Shown here: positions 44,648-52,848 of the stretch, in pieces
How positions within the stretch are numbered: position 1 is the first letter of the stretch
How the letters are laid out: the number at the start of each line of letters is the position of its first letter
Source: Lichenicola sp965198575
GTDB lineage: Bacteria; Pseudomonadota; Alphaproteobacteria; Acetobacterales; Acetobacteraceae
Direction of reading: 5' to 3'
NCBI RefSeq assembly: GCF_965198575.1
Contig: NZ_OZ240671.1
Location: forward strand, 248,001-312,000
DNA length: 64,000 bases
Notes under the pieces: generated by a model
What the model saw: only the letters and a program-made list of their open reading frames with translations
Told to the model about the DNA's origin: nothing
Databases searched by the model: none
Made by a program: the position numbers and the translations under genes

Positions 44648-44981
44648 GCGGACGGCCGATACTTCGTGGTCCGCGGCAGGCTGTAGCGCATATCCGACCC
44701 GGAGCTGCCGACCGACGAGCGCGATCGGCTCGTCAAGGAGTTGATGGCCACCCGCCGGAAGGTGGCCACGACGCGTTAGGCGGCCGATGAGCAAGGCGGG
44801 TCCGCCGCCCACGAATGCTAAGCGCGCGTTGGGTGAGCGCGGACTGGTGTGGTGGGACGACGGCACCCCCGACCTCAACCGGCACGTGGTCCGGACGACC
44901 GCTTATGCCAAAACGTATCGCGAACTAAGGCAAGTAATCGATGGTGCTGCGTCGACAGGCTATATTCCGCAGATAAAGTAG
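44648..44981 (+). pseudogene. Decayed small conserved protein gene (RLWR-type)
   Basis: Three fragments line up as one short protein: GRYFVVRGRL, an in-frame TAG where a Trp codon is usual, RISDPELPTDERDRLVKELM up to ATRRKVATTR, another stop, then in a shifted frame AKRALGERGLVWWDDGTPDL and NRHVVRTTAYAKTY. This order is that of a widespread small proteobacterial protein of unknown function. The two stops and a frameshift show that it is dead. It lies in the gap where the Bil operon and the leftward helicase operon meet, and its end overlaps the helicase 3' end by 22 bp. Confidence 0.65.
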
Positions 44982-47900
44982 CACTGGCAGTTCGGGCAGA
45001 AACGCGGATCGTCCGGCTTGGCGGGAAACTGCCCGGCCTCGATGCCGTTGATCGCATCCTCGAAGACTTTGACGGCCTTGTCCTCCTTGCCAGCCGGGAA
45101 CTCCCGCGTCTCGCCGTCACTGGGATAATAGGCCCCTATGGTGATCGTCCTGCCCGGAAACTGCCGCTGCGCCGCCCGGCGCAACGCACCGTAAATCGGC
45201 TTGTCACCCTCGCCCTTCGTCTGCCGGCCGGTCCGGATGCGCTGTAAGCGGACCACACTGCCGGCGTCAACCAAGCGGTCAGGCATCACCGTGACGGTCC
45301 GCCCGGCGATCGTGATGTCGAGTTCCCTGTCGACGGATGCGCCCTGCTCGGTAGCGATGAAGGCCGCCCCATTTGCGACCATGCGGTTAGCCGCCTGTCG
45401 GTAGTATCCCTCGAAACCGTGGCCGACAGGACCGCGCTCGGTCCAGACTGCATCGAGATACGTCAAGGCCTCGGCCCCGCTAGTCGCGACGCCCTCGGCG
45501 CGACGGTCCTGGATCCATGCCAACGTCCCGCGCACGCAGCGGTGGAAATCTAGGAATGCGGTGCCGTCTGCGCCGCCGCGCAAACCCATCAGCTGCTCGT
45601 AACGATATCTTGCGGGACAGCGGAGGTAAGTTTCGAGCTCGCTGGCAGAATAGCCGGTCCGCCTCCCGACGACCACGGGCGGGCGGGCGACCGGCTGCGG
45701 TACACTGCAGGGTAACGTGCGGGTCGTCGCCGGTATCGACGAGACTGAGTCCAGGAATTTCGACGCCGACGCGTTCTGCGTGGTATATTTTACCGCTCGC
45801 GTCAGTGACAGGTGGTCGCGCGCGCGGGACAGGCCGACGAAGAAGAGGCATTCCTCCTCGGCGTCGTGGTCGTCCTTCGCCATGTTCAGCTGAGGATACT
45901 TCGCCAAGGCAGGCGCCCTCGATCCTTTCCGACCCGCCGGCATGTATCTCGTCGCCAACGCGGGCAGATGGACCGCCGGGAACTCCAAACCCTTGCTACC
46001 GTGGATGGTGAGGACGCGCACGGCGTCGATGTCGGTCGCCTCTGCCGATATCGTCCGGTAGACGCTGTCCTGGTTCAACAGCTCGATGCGGCGGATGCGC
46101 TCCAGCAGGCGCTTCCGACTCCTGTTGCTGACGGCGTCGTGCTCGCCGCACACTTTGAGTAGGTGGTAGATCGCGATAAGCTTCTGACGGTCTGCCGGGC
46201 CCGAGCTGCGGACGAGGGGATCGAGGTAGCAGCCGGTCTCGAACAGCCAGCCGGTCAGCATCGACCAGGGCGACGTGCCTGGCCCGACGAACGCGAGCTC
46301 CGCGCCCAATTTCATGAGACCGCCACGCCCCGCGTCGGAAAGGCCGCCGATCTCCGCGACCCTGGGCAACGCCTGGATGACCGGCAGCTTCTCCGTCCCG
46401 GCCCAGGCGATCACCGCGAGGGCGTCCTTCTCGGTCGCACCGTATGCGGGAAGCTGCGCGACCCGGACGAGTCCGAGCCCGCCGAACTCGGCGTCGAGCG
46501 CGACCAGCGACAGCAGATCGCGGATCTCGCCGCGCTCGAACAGATCGCCGAGATACAGGAGGGGGACGTTGAGCCTTTCGAGCAACGCCGTCAGGCGGCC
46601 AAGCGTCAGATGACTGCGGGCCAGGATCGCTTGGTCGCGGTAAGGCACGCCTGCGGCCCGCAGGCGCTCGACCCGGTCGCGGATCGCGCAGGCCTCGTCT
46701 TCGACTGTCGCGCAGACCTCAAGCGTGACCGCGCCGACCGGGCCTCGGTTGGCCTGCCACTCCGCCGCCGCGCCGCCGGCCATGCCACCGGTGAAGGCGG
46801 CGAAGGCGCGGACCACCGGCGTGCCCGAGCGGTAGTTGATCCCGAGCCTGAGGCGCTTCCCGTCAAACTCCGTGGTGAAGCGCTCGACGTTTGAGGGCTC
46901 GGCCCCCCGAAACCGGTAGATCGACTGACGATGGTCGGCGACCACCCAGATGTCGCGGCAGTCGTCAGCGAACGCGCGCAGGAGCGCCGAGCTAGCGAAG
47001 TTCACGTCCTGGTATTCGTCGACGAGCAGATGGCGGTAGCGTCCTAGCACCTCCGTTCGGACTTGGGGATCCTTGAGCAGTGTGACGGCGTGCCGGATTA
47101 GGTCGCCGAAGTCGACCGCGTCCGCCTCCTCGAGAAGGCGCTCGTAGATCGTGTAGACCTCGCCGACCTCGACCGCCTTCTCCGCAACTTCCCGCGCGGC
47201 CTCATCGGTGCCCGCCGCCGCGAGGTCCGCCTCGGCCGCCGCGAGGTATTCCTCCGGACCGATCAGCTCGTCCTTGGCTCTCGAAATCGCGCTCACCACG
47301 AAGGCGAGTTCGAGCGCCGGCTCGAAGAGGTTCTGGTAGTGGCGCAGCGGAAGCACCTCGAGGTTGGCTTCGAGCAGTGCAAGGCTCGCCGTCGGATCGA
47401 AAATCCTGACCTTCTCGGTCCGGTCGATACGGCCCGCGTAGCAGGTGACCAGCTCGAGCCCGAATTTGTGGAAGGTCCCGACCCACATTTCGATCGCGGC
47501 GTCGGCATCGACCGCCGACAGGCGCTCGCGCATCTCCTCCGCCGCCCTGTTGGAGAAGGTGAGCGCGAGGATCGAGGACGCCGTATCCCCTTTCAGAATG
47601 CGCGCGACGCGTTCGACTAGGGTGCGCGTCTTGCCGGTCCCGGGACCGGCGTGGACCAGGAGGGGTCCGTCAGACCAATCGACGGCCGCCTGCTGATCGG
47701 CATCCAGCTCGTAGACGACCTTCACGTCTTCCTTGACCTTGTGCCGGAAGAGGGGTGGAAGCAGCAGGGCCCGGATCGCCTGCTGCAGGACCAGGTTGTG
47801 CGGCAGGCCAAGCTGGGCCGCGATCGCCGACGGCCGGGCGCCGGCGAGGAGCTCGTCCCTCAGCCGGTCCGAAGGGCACAGGAACTCGCACGCGAAGACG

Positions 47901-48295
47901 TCGGCCTGGACTTCCTTGCGCTCGCGCGAGGAGTAGCCGTCGACGCGGGCGCCGCCACTTTCCACCGGTTCACCTGAGAGCCTCATGGACACATCGGTGA
48001 CATCGCTCTTGGGATCGGAGTGAAGCCGGAAGTGGCCGAGCTCGTGGGCAATGACGACGACCTCGTTCTCCTTGGCCTGACCGCTGGCAACGTGGACGAT
48101 TCCGGGACCACGCTCGAAGAAGCCTAGGACGTTGTCGCCGGCCCGCGTGCCCGGATCGAACTCGACGATCTCCAGGTCGTGCAGTTCGGCCATCCCGTCG
48201 ACCAGCTCGCGGGCGGTCGGTGCGGCACCCGTTTTGGTTAGCGCGGCGGCGCGGCAGTCGCGCGCGGCGAGCCGGATGTCGCTCCAAGCGTCCAT
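44960..48295 (-). CDS. ImmA/IrrE protease - UvrD/Rep helicase - Cys-cluster nuclease-like fusion protein
   Basis: A 1111-residue three-part protein. Residues 1-190 are an ImmA/IrrE metallopeptidase domain with the zinc motif HELGH at 84-88 and the later acidic ligand region KEVQADVFACEFLCP. Residues ~195-830 are a superfamily-1 helicase: Walker A GPGTGKT at 217-223 (Lys222), DEYQD starting at Asp426, VADHRQSIYRFRGAE, RLGINYRSG, and TIHGSKGLEFPAVH. The C-terminal ~250 residues begin YSASELETYLRCPARYRYEQ and end with a cysteine group CPNCQCYFIC, the layout of AddB/Cas4-like 4Fe-4S nucleases. The acidic-Lys catalytic signature expected between (PDRLV ... RLQRIRTG) looks altered, so nuclease activity is uncertain. 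It is the last gene of a coupled operon. Confidence 0.88.
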   Translation of the reverse strand: MDAWSDIRLAARDCRAAALTKTGAAPTARELVDGMAELHDLEIVEFDPGTRAGDNVLGFFERGPGIVHVASGQAKENEVVVIAHELGHFRLHSDPKSDVTDVSMRLSGEPVESGGARVDGYSSRERKEVQADVFACEFLCPSDRLRDELLAGARPSAIAAQLGLPHNLVLQQAIRALLLPPLFRHKVKEDVKVVYELDADQQAAVDWSDGPLLVHAGPGTGKTRTLVERVARILKGDTASSILALTFSNRAAEEMRERLSAVDADAAIEMWVGTFHKFGLELVTCYAGRIDRTEKVRIFDPTASLALLEANLEVLPLRHYQNLFEPALELAFVVSAISRAKDELIGPEEYLAAAEADLAAAGTDEAAREVAEKAVEVGEVYTIYERLLEEADAVDFGDLIRHAVTLLKDPQVRTEVLGRYRHLLVDEYQDVNFASSALLRAFADDCRDIWVVADHRQSIYRFRGAEPSNVERFTTEFDGKRLRLGINYRSGTPVVRAFAAFTGGMAGGAAAEWQANRGPVGAVTLEVCATVEDEACAIRDRVERLRAAGVPYRDQAILARSHLTLGRLTALLERLNVPLLYLGDLFERGEIRDLLSLVALDAEFGGLGLVRVAQLPAYGATEKDALAVIAWAGTEKLPVIQALPRVAEIGGLSDAGRGGLMKLGAELAFVGPGTSPWSMLTGWLFETGCYLDPLVRSSGPADRQKLIAIYHLLKVCGEHDAVSNRSRKRLLERIRRIELLNQDSVYRTISAEATDIDAVRVLTIHGSKGLEFPAVHLPALATRYMPAGRKGSRAPALAKYPQLNMAKDDHDAEEECLFFVGLSRARDHLSLTRAVKYTTQNASASKFLDSVSSIPATTRTLPCSVPQPVARPPVVVGRRTGYSASELETYLRCPARYRYEQLMGLRGGADGTAFLDFHRCVRGTLAWIQDRRAEGVATSGAEALTYLDAVWTERGPVGHGFEGYYRQAANRMVANGAAFIATEQGASVDRELDITIAGRTVTVMPDRLVDAGSVVRLQRIRTGRQTKGEGDKPIYGALRRAAQRQFPGRTITIGAYYPSDGETREFPAGKEDKAVKVFEDAINGIEAGQFPAKPDDPRFCPNCQCYFICGI

Positions 48296-48909
48296 CAGTC
48301 GTCAGCCAGCCAATAGGCGATCTCTTCTTCGCTCATTCCGGACGACCGTATGATCTCTTCGAAGGTCCGCTGGATCGCCACCGGCTGACCAACGGACTTA
48401 GCGCGGCCGCCAAGCGCCGGAACGCGGGCGGCGTGCGCATGGGCGACATTGAATGCCGCCACCGAGACACCGAGCTCGCGCGAAATCGCCGTAGAGAAGC
48501 GTGGCCGTAGGGCGCGCATGCGGCCAGCAAAGAGGTCCGCCACCACGACGCGCTTTATCGGCAGCCTGCGGGCGAGTTCAGGTTGAGACAGGGCCGCCGA
48601 CTTCAGCATGGCGTCTAGGGTCGGGCCTGACGCGGCGGTTGCCTCGACGATCCGATCCCCAGACTCCGCCGCGAACATGGCGGCCTGGACCCGGCTACGG
48701 CCGCGCGCGATCATGTTGTCGTCCAGTTGGGCGGGCTGCTCAACCAAGTCCGCGATCATCGACAGCCGGGCGGCCGCGTGTTCGCGGATGTCCCGGGCGA
48801 AACTAGGGTGCGCCTGCGTCCAACGCTTAATATCCGCACGCGTTGGGATGTCGCACTCCTTGTGGAACGCGATCAGCACTTCATCTGCCTCTAGCTGACT
48901 GTTTTCCAT
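48295..48909 (-). CDS. Helix-turn-helix protein between sigma-like factor and helicase fusion
   Basis: A 204-residue protein. ATG 48909 overlaps the sigma gene stop as TGATG, with GGAAG six bases upstream, and its own stop overlaps the helicase start in the same way. Residues ~100-150 carry a helix-turn-helix-like stretch (SQPELARRLPIKRVVVADLF). The N-terminal part is helical and acidic, and FEEIIRSSGMSEEEIAYWLAD closes the protein. Proteins of this sort encoded directly ahead of ImmA/IrrE proteases are often repressors or antitoxins that the protease cleaves, which would make this the regulator of the operon. That role is inferred from arrangement. Confidence 0.65.
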   Translation of the reverse strand: MENSQLEADEVLIAFHKECDIPTRADIKRWTQAHPSFARDIREHAAARLSMIADLVEQPAQLDDNMIARGRSRVQAAMFAAESGDRIVEATAASGPTLDAMLKSAALSQPELARRLPIKRVVVADLFAGRMRALRPRFSTAISRELGVSVAAFNVAHAHAARVPALGGRAKSVGQPVAIQRTFEEIIRSSGMSEEEIAYWLADD

Positions 48910-49574
48910 CACCATCTTCCGATCAGCTTCTCTAACTGTTGCTTGGCGGACGCCAGCCTCTTCGAGGCGGTGTCCGGATCGATCTCGAGGATGCTCGAGA
49001 TCGACTCACCCTTGATGCTGCTGCAACGGTAGCCCTGCATGTGGAGCTCGAACACGTCGCGCACGCCCTTGCCGCGGAGGCAATTCAGGATGCGTTGCAC
49101 ATCGGCTTCCTGCTCCGCTTCCGAAAAGTTCTCGGTCCGCGGATCCACCATGCCGCCAGGGTCGTCGACCATGTCGGGCATGAGCTTCATCTTCGCGCGC
49201 GCCCGACGCACGTGATCGATCGCCCGATTGCGAAGCGTCGGCTTGAACCACTTGCGCAACCCCTCACCATCGGCCGCCGTCGGCGACAGCAACGCCTTGA
49301 GCATCGCGTCATGCACCGCCTCGACGATGTCGTTCCCTCCGTCCGGGAATGTCTTGGTCGAGATCTCGCTCCGCAGGATCGACAGCATGCGGTCGGAAAT
49401 GAAGACGATCATCTCGCGGACGAAATCCTGATCGACCCCCTCGCAGCGGTAATTGGCGCGTATCGCACCGACGATAACCCCTTCGGGAAGCCGGGTTAGC
49501 TGACCCTGCTTGACGATCCGTCGCCATGTGCGGTGGTCGTCCAGCAGTGGAGGCTCATCGTCCGCGTCACTCAT
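48909..49574 (-). CDS. Sigma-70 family (ECF-like) RNA polymerase sigma factor
   Basis: A 221-residue protein. ATG 49574 (MSDADDEPPLL) follows a strong AAGGAG at six bases distance. The middle holds a region-2-like segment (DIVEAVHDAMLKALL, LRKWFKPTLRNRAIDHVRRARAKM), the pattern of sigma region 2 that touches core polymerase and the -10 element, and the end is region 4-like (CLRGKGVRDVFELHMQGYRC, then IDPDTASKRLASAKQQLEKL). It is the first gene of the three-gene operon, so it could drive its own operon or other targets on a signal. A sigma-like factor ahead of a protease-helicase fusion is unusual. Confidence 0.75.
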   Translation of the reverse strand: MSDADDEPPLLDDHRTWRRIVKQGQLTRLPEGVIVGAIRANYRCEGVDQDFVREMIVFISDRMLSILRSEISTKTFPDGGNDIVEAVHDAMLKALLSPTAADGEGLRKWFKPTLRNRAIDHVRRARAKMKLMPDMVDDPGGMVDPRTENFSEAEQEADVQRILNCLRGKGVRDVFELHMQGYRCSSIKGESISSILEIDPDTASKRLASAKQQLEKLIGRW

Positions 49575-50472
49575 GAGGATCTCCTTCAAATCTGGACCTC
49601 AAGGTGACCAGCGAATCCTAGCGCGAGAAATCCGGAAAAAAGTGAATCACGGACGCGGGGTCGATCTCGTCGACACGACGCCCAACGGCCATCCCTTTAC
49701 CACAACCCGTCGCTATCAGCCGGGCACCGATCGCTTCGCAGTTGTCAAACGGGAAGCGTGGGTCGAAATTGAACATGACGGTAGCGTCGTTGTTGGCAGA
49801 TTCGCCGGCAGGGCCGTTTTTTCTCTCTTGTTATACACGGCACATCTCTTGTCCGCATGATTGCGGCTCCCAGGGAGATGGAGCGGTCAACCCAATGGTG
49901 GATTGCACGGCCCCTTCTCCACCGAGATCGGTGGACGGAGGAAGCTCTGCGTCAGAACTGGTTCTGGTTGTTTAAGGGCTTGGCAGACTGCCATACTGAT
50001 CCCGCCGCTCTCGTAGCAGCCCTGCGCCCTTCGGGGCCGTAGGGCTCCTCGAGCGGGGTCTGCGCCTCGGGATTGTCCATATGGGCAAACCGCGAAGGCT
50101 TACAGTCAAGCAGATCATCGCGCTTCTTGGCGCGGTGGCCGGGGTACTCCAGGCGGTGGCGACCGTCCTGAAGTACCTGCCGACCTGTAGCCTAGACCTG
50201 GGAGGGGGGGCAGTCTTCGCGGGTTGGCCCCCCAACCATGCCGAGAGTGTGGACGTCACGGGAGTCGTTTTCAAGCGTCACGACATGGCGCCTCGTCAGC
50301 CGCTTTTGGGTCCGGATCATCCACATGACAGGTAGCCATCATGCTTCAGCTCATGTCCGCTATCGGGGCACGGTCCGAGGCACTTGAACGTCCGAGATGA
50401 GCGCAAAGCAGACCAAAGTGGCACCCCAGGATGCAGACGGATACACACCTGCGGCCGCATCTTGCCGCGTGA
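49575..50472. other. Mostly non-coding stretch ahead of the sigma operon
   Basis: About 900 bp. The strongest frame is a rightward one at 50081-50335 (listed separately with low confidence). The bases next to 49575 should hold the promoter of the leftward operon. A run of eight G is seen near 50204. No repeat or RNA gene is recognised. Confidence 0.35.
50081..50335 (+). CDS. Possible small membrane protein, 84 residues
   Basis: The first ~40 residues (MGKPRRLTVKQIIALLGAVA then GVLQAVATVLKYLP) look like a basic start plus one membrane helix, a pattern found in small phage or toxin proteins. The rest is unstructured in composition and there is no clear ribosome binding site, so it may not be real. 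Confidence 0.2.
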   Translation: MGKPRRLTVKQIIALLGAVAGVLQAVATVLKYLPTCSLDLGGGAVFAGWPPNHAESVDVTGVVFKRHDMAPRQPLLGPDHPHDR

Positions 50473-51003
50473 TCATGACCAAAGCTGACGCTCAACGAGT
50501 TCTGCGACCATATCCAGGCGTGACCCGAACGCCCTGTTGCTTGTTGCTCGGTCCCAGGCGGTTTCGCGTGCCCGCCATTCGGCAACATTCTCTCCCTCCC
50601 CCGGACCGCCGAACTGGCCGCCCCTATAGCCGCGGTTCCGCCGCTCGACCGCCGCTTTCAGGAGTTCCAGGGCTTCGGGCCGCAGGTCCCGCACGCAGGT
50701 TCGCGCCAACGCGGCATCAAACGGATCCTGCGGCACAGCCTGCGACATTTTCGGGACCCGAGACTTCACAGGGCGCACCGCATTCTGCGCGGCCGGAGCA
50801 GCCGACGGCTCTTGCGCGGCCTCCAGTTGCTCCAGGAGCTCTGCCAGCCGGAGGAGCGTCGAGCTGGCGGCCTTCCGGCCGGACTCGAGGTTCCTCATTG
50901 ACGGTTGTAGGATCCGCAGCTCGCCCGCCGCACGTTTGACCGACCAGCCCATGCGGCCGCGCCAAAATGCGAGGTCGGCACCGACGGAGATCGTCTCGGA
51001 CAT
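50473..51003 (-). CDS. XRE-family helix-turn-helix regulator
   Basis: A 176-residue protein with an N-terminal XRE domain: DLAFWRGRMGWSVKRAAGEL, then LQPSMRNLESGRKAASSTLL, the usual helix 2-helix 3 pattern. An Ala/Pro-rich linker follows at about 65-90, then a C-terminal helical part rich in Arg and Glu with RNRGYRGGQFGG. It is transcribed away from the S24-like gene across a 336-bp gap, the typical divergent regulator pair of a mobile element. Confidence 0.75.
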   Translation of the reverse strand: MSETISVGADLAFWRGRMGWSVKRAAGELRILQPSMRNLESGRKAASSTLLRLAELLEQLEAAQEPSAAPAAQNAVRPVKSRVPKMSQAVPQDPFDAALARTCVRDLRPEALELLKAAVERRNRGYRGGQFGGPGEGENVAEWRARETAWDRATSNRAFGSRLDMVAELVERQLWS

Positions 51004-51339
51004 GACCTGGGCCCCTGTGTGCAGGTTTCTAAGAAGTGCTTCTCAGAATACTCAGGCCGGAAGCAAGCGACCCGCTTCTCGGAAGCGGTCAACAAGCATA
51101 GCCGCCTGGACTACCAGAGCGGTCAGCGATGCCTGCGTCTGCCCGTCGGGACAGGATGCCCCTTCGCAGCATGTCGCCATATGCTCGTTGCACGCAGCCC
51201 TTGAAAAGGCCTTGCTTCCCTCGCAAAGTCGCGCAATCGACGACTTGGCGCTGCGCTACGTCGGTGGCAGGGCTGAAATGCCCGTTCCGTTTCGGGTGCT
51301 TCCCCGCACGACGTCTAGATCACCTGAAGGATACCGCAC
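51004..51339. promoter_or_regulatory. Divergent promoter region between XRE and S24-like regulators
   Basis: A 336-bp gap between two divergent regulator genes. It should contain both promoters and operators, but no clear palindrome stands out to the eye. No gene is supported. Confidence 0.35.
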
Positions 51340-51981
51340 CTGCCGCGACTCAAGATCGACAAGGTCGCCAGCCTGGCCGACGGCCTCCTCCGCGCGCTCG
51401 ATGAGACCGGCTGGAGCGCCAGAGGCCTGTCCGTGGCGGCGGGCCTCGGTATCGACGGGGTCCGTAATGCCACTCGGGGTGTCTCTCATACACTACGCGG
51501 GGATCGCCTCGACAGAATTGCTGCCGTCCTCGGTATCAGCCCGGCGACGCTGGTCGGAGACGGGCCCTGGCCCAAACGGCGGCTGCGCCGTGCCCCGGCG
51601 GCCGAACCAACCCAGCGGCGGCGGGCAAGCAAACATCTATCTCTACCTGAGATCGACCTCCGGCCGGGGGCGCCGGCGAGTGCAGCAGAAATCCGCAATC
51701 GGCCTGTGGCGGAGACCTGGGTGGTGCCTGTCGACCTGCTCAAGGGCCGATCTCTGCAGGCAGACGACCTCGTCGTGGTGCGGGCACCCGCGGCGTGTGA
51801 GGCGTGCGGGATTCACTCGGGAGATCGGCTGCTGGTGGATGTTGGTGACGCAGCGCGGCGGGCAACGACTGGAGCAGCTGTGGTTTGGGCAGGTGGCAGG
51901 CACCGGCTGGTCGCGGTCGCCAGCCCACGGACGCAGGTTGTAGGGAGAGTGGTCGGGCGCTGGGAGTGGATGGTCGCATGA
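51340..51981 (+). CDS. S24/C1-like repressor, apparent CTG start
   Basis: The N-terminal helix-turn-helix (LLRALDETGWSARGLSVAAG ... RNATRG) begins well before the first conventional start (GTG 51433). The frame is open only from 51328 and has no ATG, GTG or TTG in that part, but CTG 51340 lies eight bases behind AAGGA, so I place the start there (213 residues). The C-terminal half resembles the S24/LexA fold (VVPVDLLKGRSLQADDLVVV, HSGDRLLVDVGD), yet the position of the autocleavage Ser has PAACEACG and no Lys partner is obvious, so it is probably a non-cleaving repressor. Confidence 0.6.
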   Translation: MPRLKIDKVASLADGLLRALDETGWSARGLSVAAGLGIDGVRNATRGVSHTLRGDRLDRIAAVLGISPATLVGDGPWPKRRLRRAPAAEPTQRRRASKHLSLPEIDLRPGAPASAAEIRNRPVAETWVVPVDLLKGRSLQADDLVVVRAPAACEACGIHSGDRLLVDVGDAARRATTGAAVVWAGGRHRLVAVASPRTQVVGRVVGRWEWMVA

Positions 51982-52145
51982 TCGGGTAGAGCGTCGACTT
52001 CACCCGTCTCTGGTTTCATGGACTCATCCGCATCGCAACGGTGCCAGAAGGCCTTGGATCCAAAACGGCAGTTTGGTTGGTTGGCCGCTGATCTTCTGGG
52101 CGGCAGCTCTGGGGTGGATCGAAAGCGCGACCTTCCTGAAGGTCG

Positions 52146-52445
52146 CTACATCCGGCGCGCGATCGCCTCGGCTTTTGTAGGCCGTCCACGACGTTTCGGC
52201 GCCTGCGGAGGACCCGCCTCTTTGACCACTGAGGCAACCTTGCCGCACGCCTTGCTCTCGAGCCAAGCCTCGATATCCCTAACCCGGAAGTGGCGTGCCC
52301 GCACTCCGAACTTGATAGACGGCGGCCCCGACCTCCGATAGACCAGATTGCGGAGTGCGCCGACCGACGAAAGCCCAAGGTAATGAGCTGCCTGCGTGTA
52401 CGACAGCACCGCAGGAGGTCTGGGCGGATTGGGTGGAACAGGCAT
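52146..52445 (-). CDS. Excisionase-like helix-turn-helix protein (AlpA/MerR-type)
   Basis: A 99-residue protein from ATG 52445. The winged helix-turn-helix is typical of excisionases: VLSYTQAAHYLGLSSVGALRNLV, then GPPSIKFGVRARHFRVRDIEAWLES. The C-terminus carries an AT-hook-like RRGRPTKAEAIARR. Such proteins bend DNA at attachment sites to direct integrase toward excision, or activate integrase genes. It lies 300 bp from the tRNA-Glu 3' remnant, which fits the end of an integrated element. Confidence 0.78.
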   Translation of the reverse strand: MPVPPNPPRPPAVLSYTQAAHYLGLSSVGALRNLVYRRSGPPSIKFGVRARHFRVRDIEAWLESKACGKVASVVKEAGPPQAPKRRGRPTKAEAIARRM

Positions 52446-52746
52446 CGACGGACTCCGTGTGTTGTTTCGGAGCCTGCCTGCCCGCCGATGTCGCCATTGG
52501 GGGGCCGGAGCCTCTGCCAATGATGGTCCCACTGATTTCCAGGGGCGCAAGGGGCAAATCGTGCCCAAAGCCGAAAAAGCTACGGGCTGCCAATCCTCAG
52601 AGCGCACCTGCGACAGCATGGTCCAATGGTCCAATTCTGGACCAATAGGCGTGTGATGCCCTGTGATGCAGGATGATCTTCCGTGACACTCTAAGGCTTT
52701 AAGAACAATGGGTTATCGGCAAGCGCCCGTGCCAGCTGGATCCTTA
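52446..52746. other. Stretch between excisionase gene and tRNA remnant
   Basis: About 300 bp without a supported gene. It would form the island-side arm of the attachment site and may hold integrase or excisionase binding sites. No clear repeat is seen. Confidence 0.35.
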
Positions 52747-52796
52747 ACCGCCCTCTCACGGCGGTAACAGGGGTTCGAATCCCCTACGGGACGCCA
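52747..52796 (+). other. 3' half of tRNA-Glu(CTC), probable attachment-site copy
   Basis: The sequence contains a full anticodon arm (CCGCC-CTCTCAC-GGCGG, anticodon CTC), the T arm AGGGG-TTCGAAT-CCCCT, the acceptor 3' strand ACGGGAC, G and CCA. These match the 3' half of a tRNA-Glu. The 26 bases that should form the 5' acceptor strand and D arm do not: only 5 of 7 acceptor pairs could form and no D arm is visible. The intact gene is therefore elsewhere, and this is the displaced 3' end left by integration into tRNA-Glu. From the orientation the island lies to the left and the intact tRNA at its far left end. Confidence 0.75.
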
Positions 52797-52827
52797 TCGA
52801 CTCTACTGAGTTTATTGGTCGTGCACT

Positions 52828-52844
52828 GGACCTTGTAAAGGTCC
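52828..52844. other. Hairpin GGACCTT-GTA-AAGGTCC
   Basis: A perfect inverted repeat with 7-bp arms and a 3-base loop, 31 bp beyond the tRNA remnant. No U tract follows, so it is not a classical terminator. Confidence 0.5.
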
Positions 52845-52848
52845 TTGC

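Noticed and set aside
49510..49860. 116-codon rightward frame ahead of the sigma operon
   Set aside because: It begins antisense to the sigma gene, has no ribosome site and no recognisable fold.
52722..52796. Intact tRNA-Glu gene
   Set aside because: The 5' half does not pair with the acceptor 3' strand and lacks a D arm; only the 3' half is tRNA-like.
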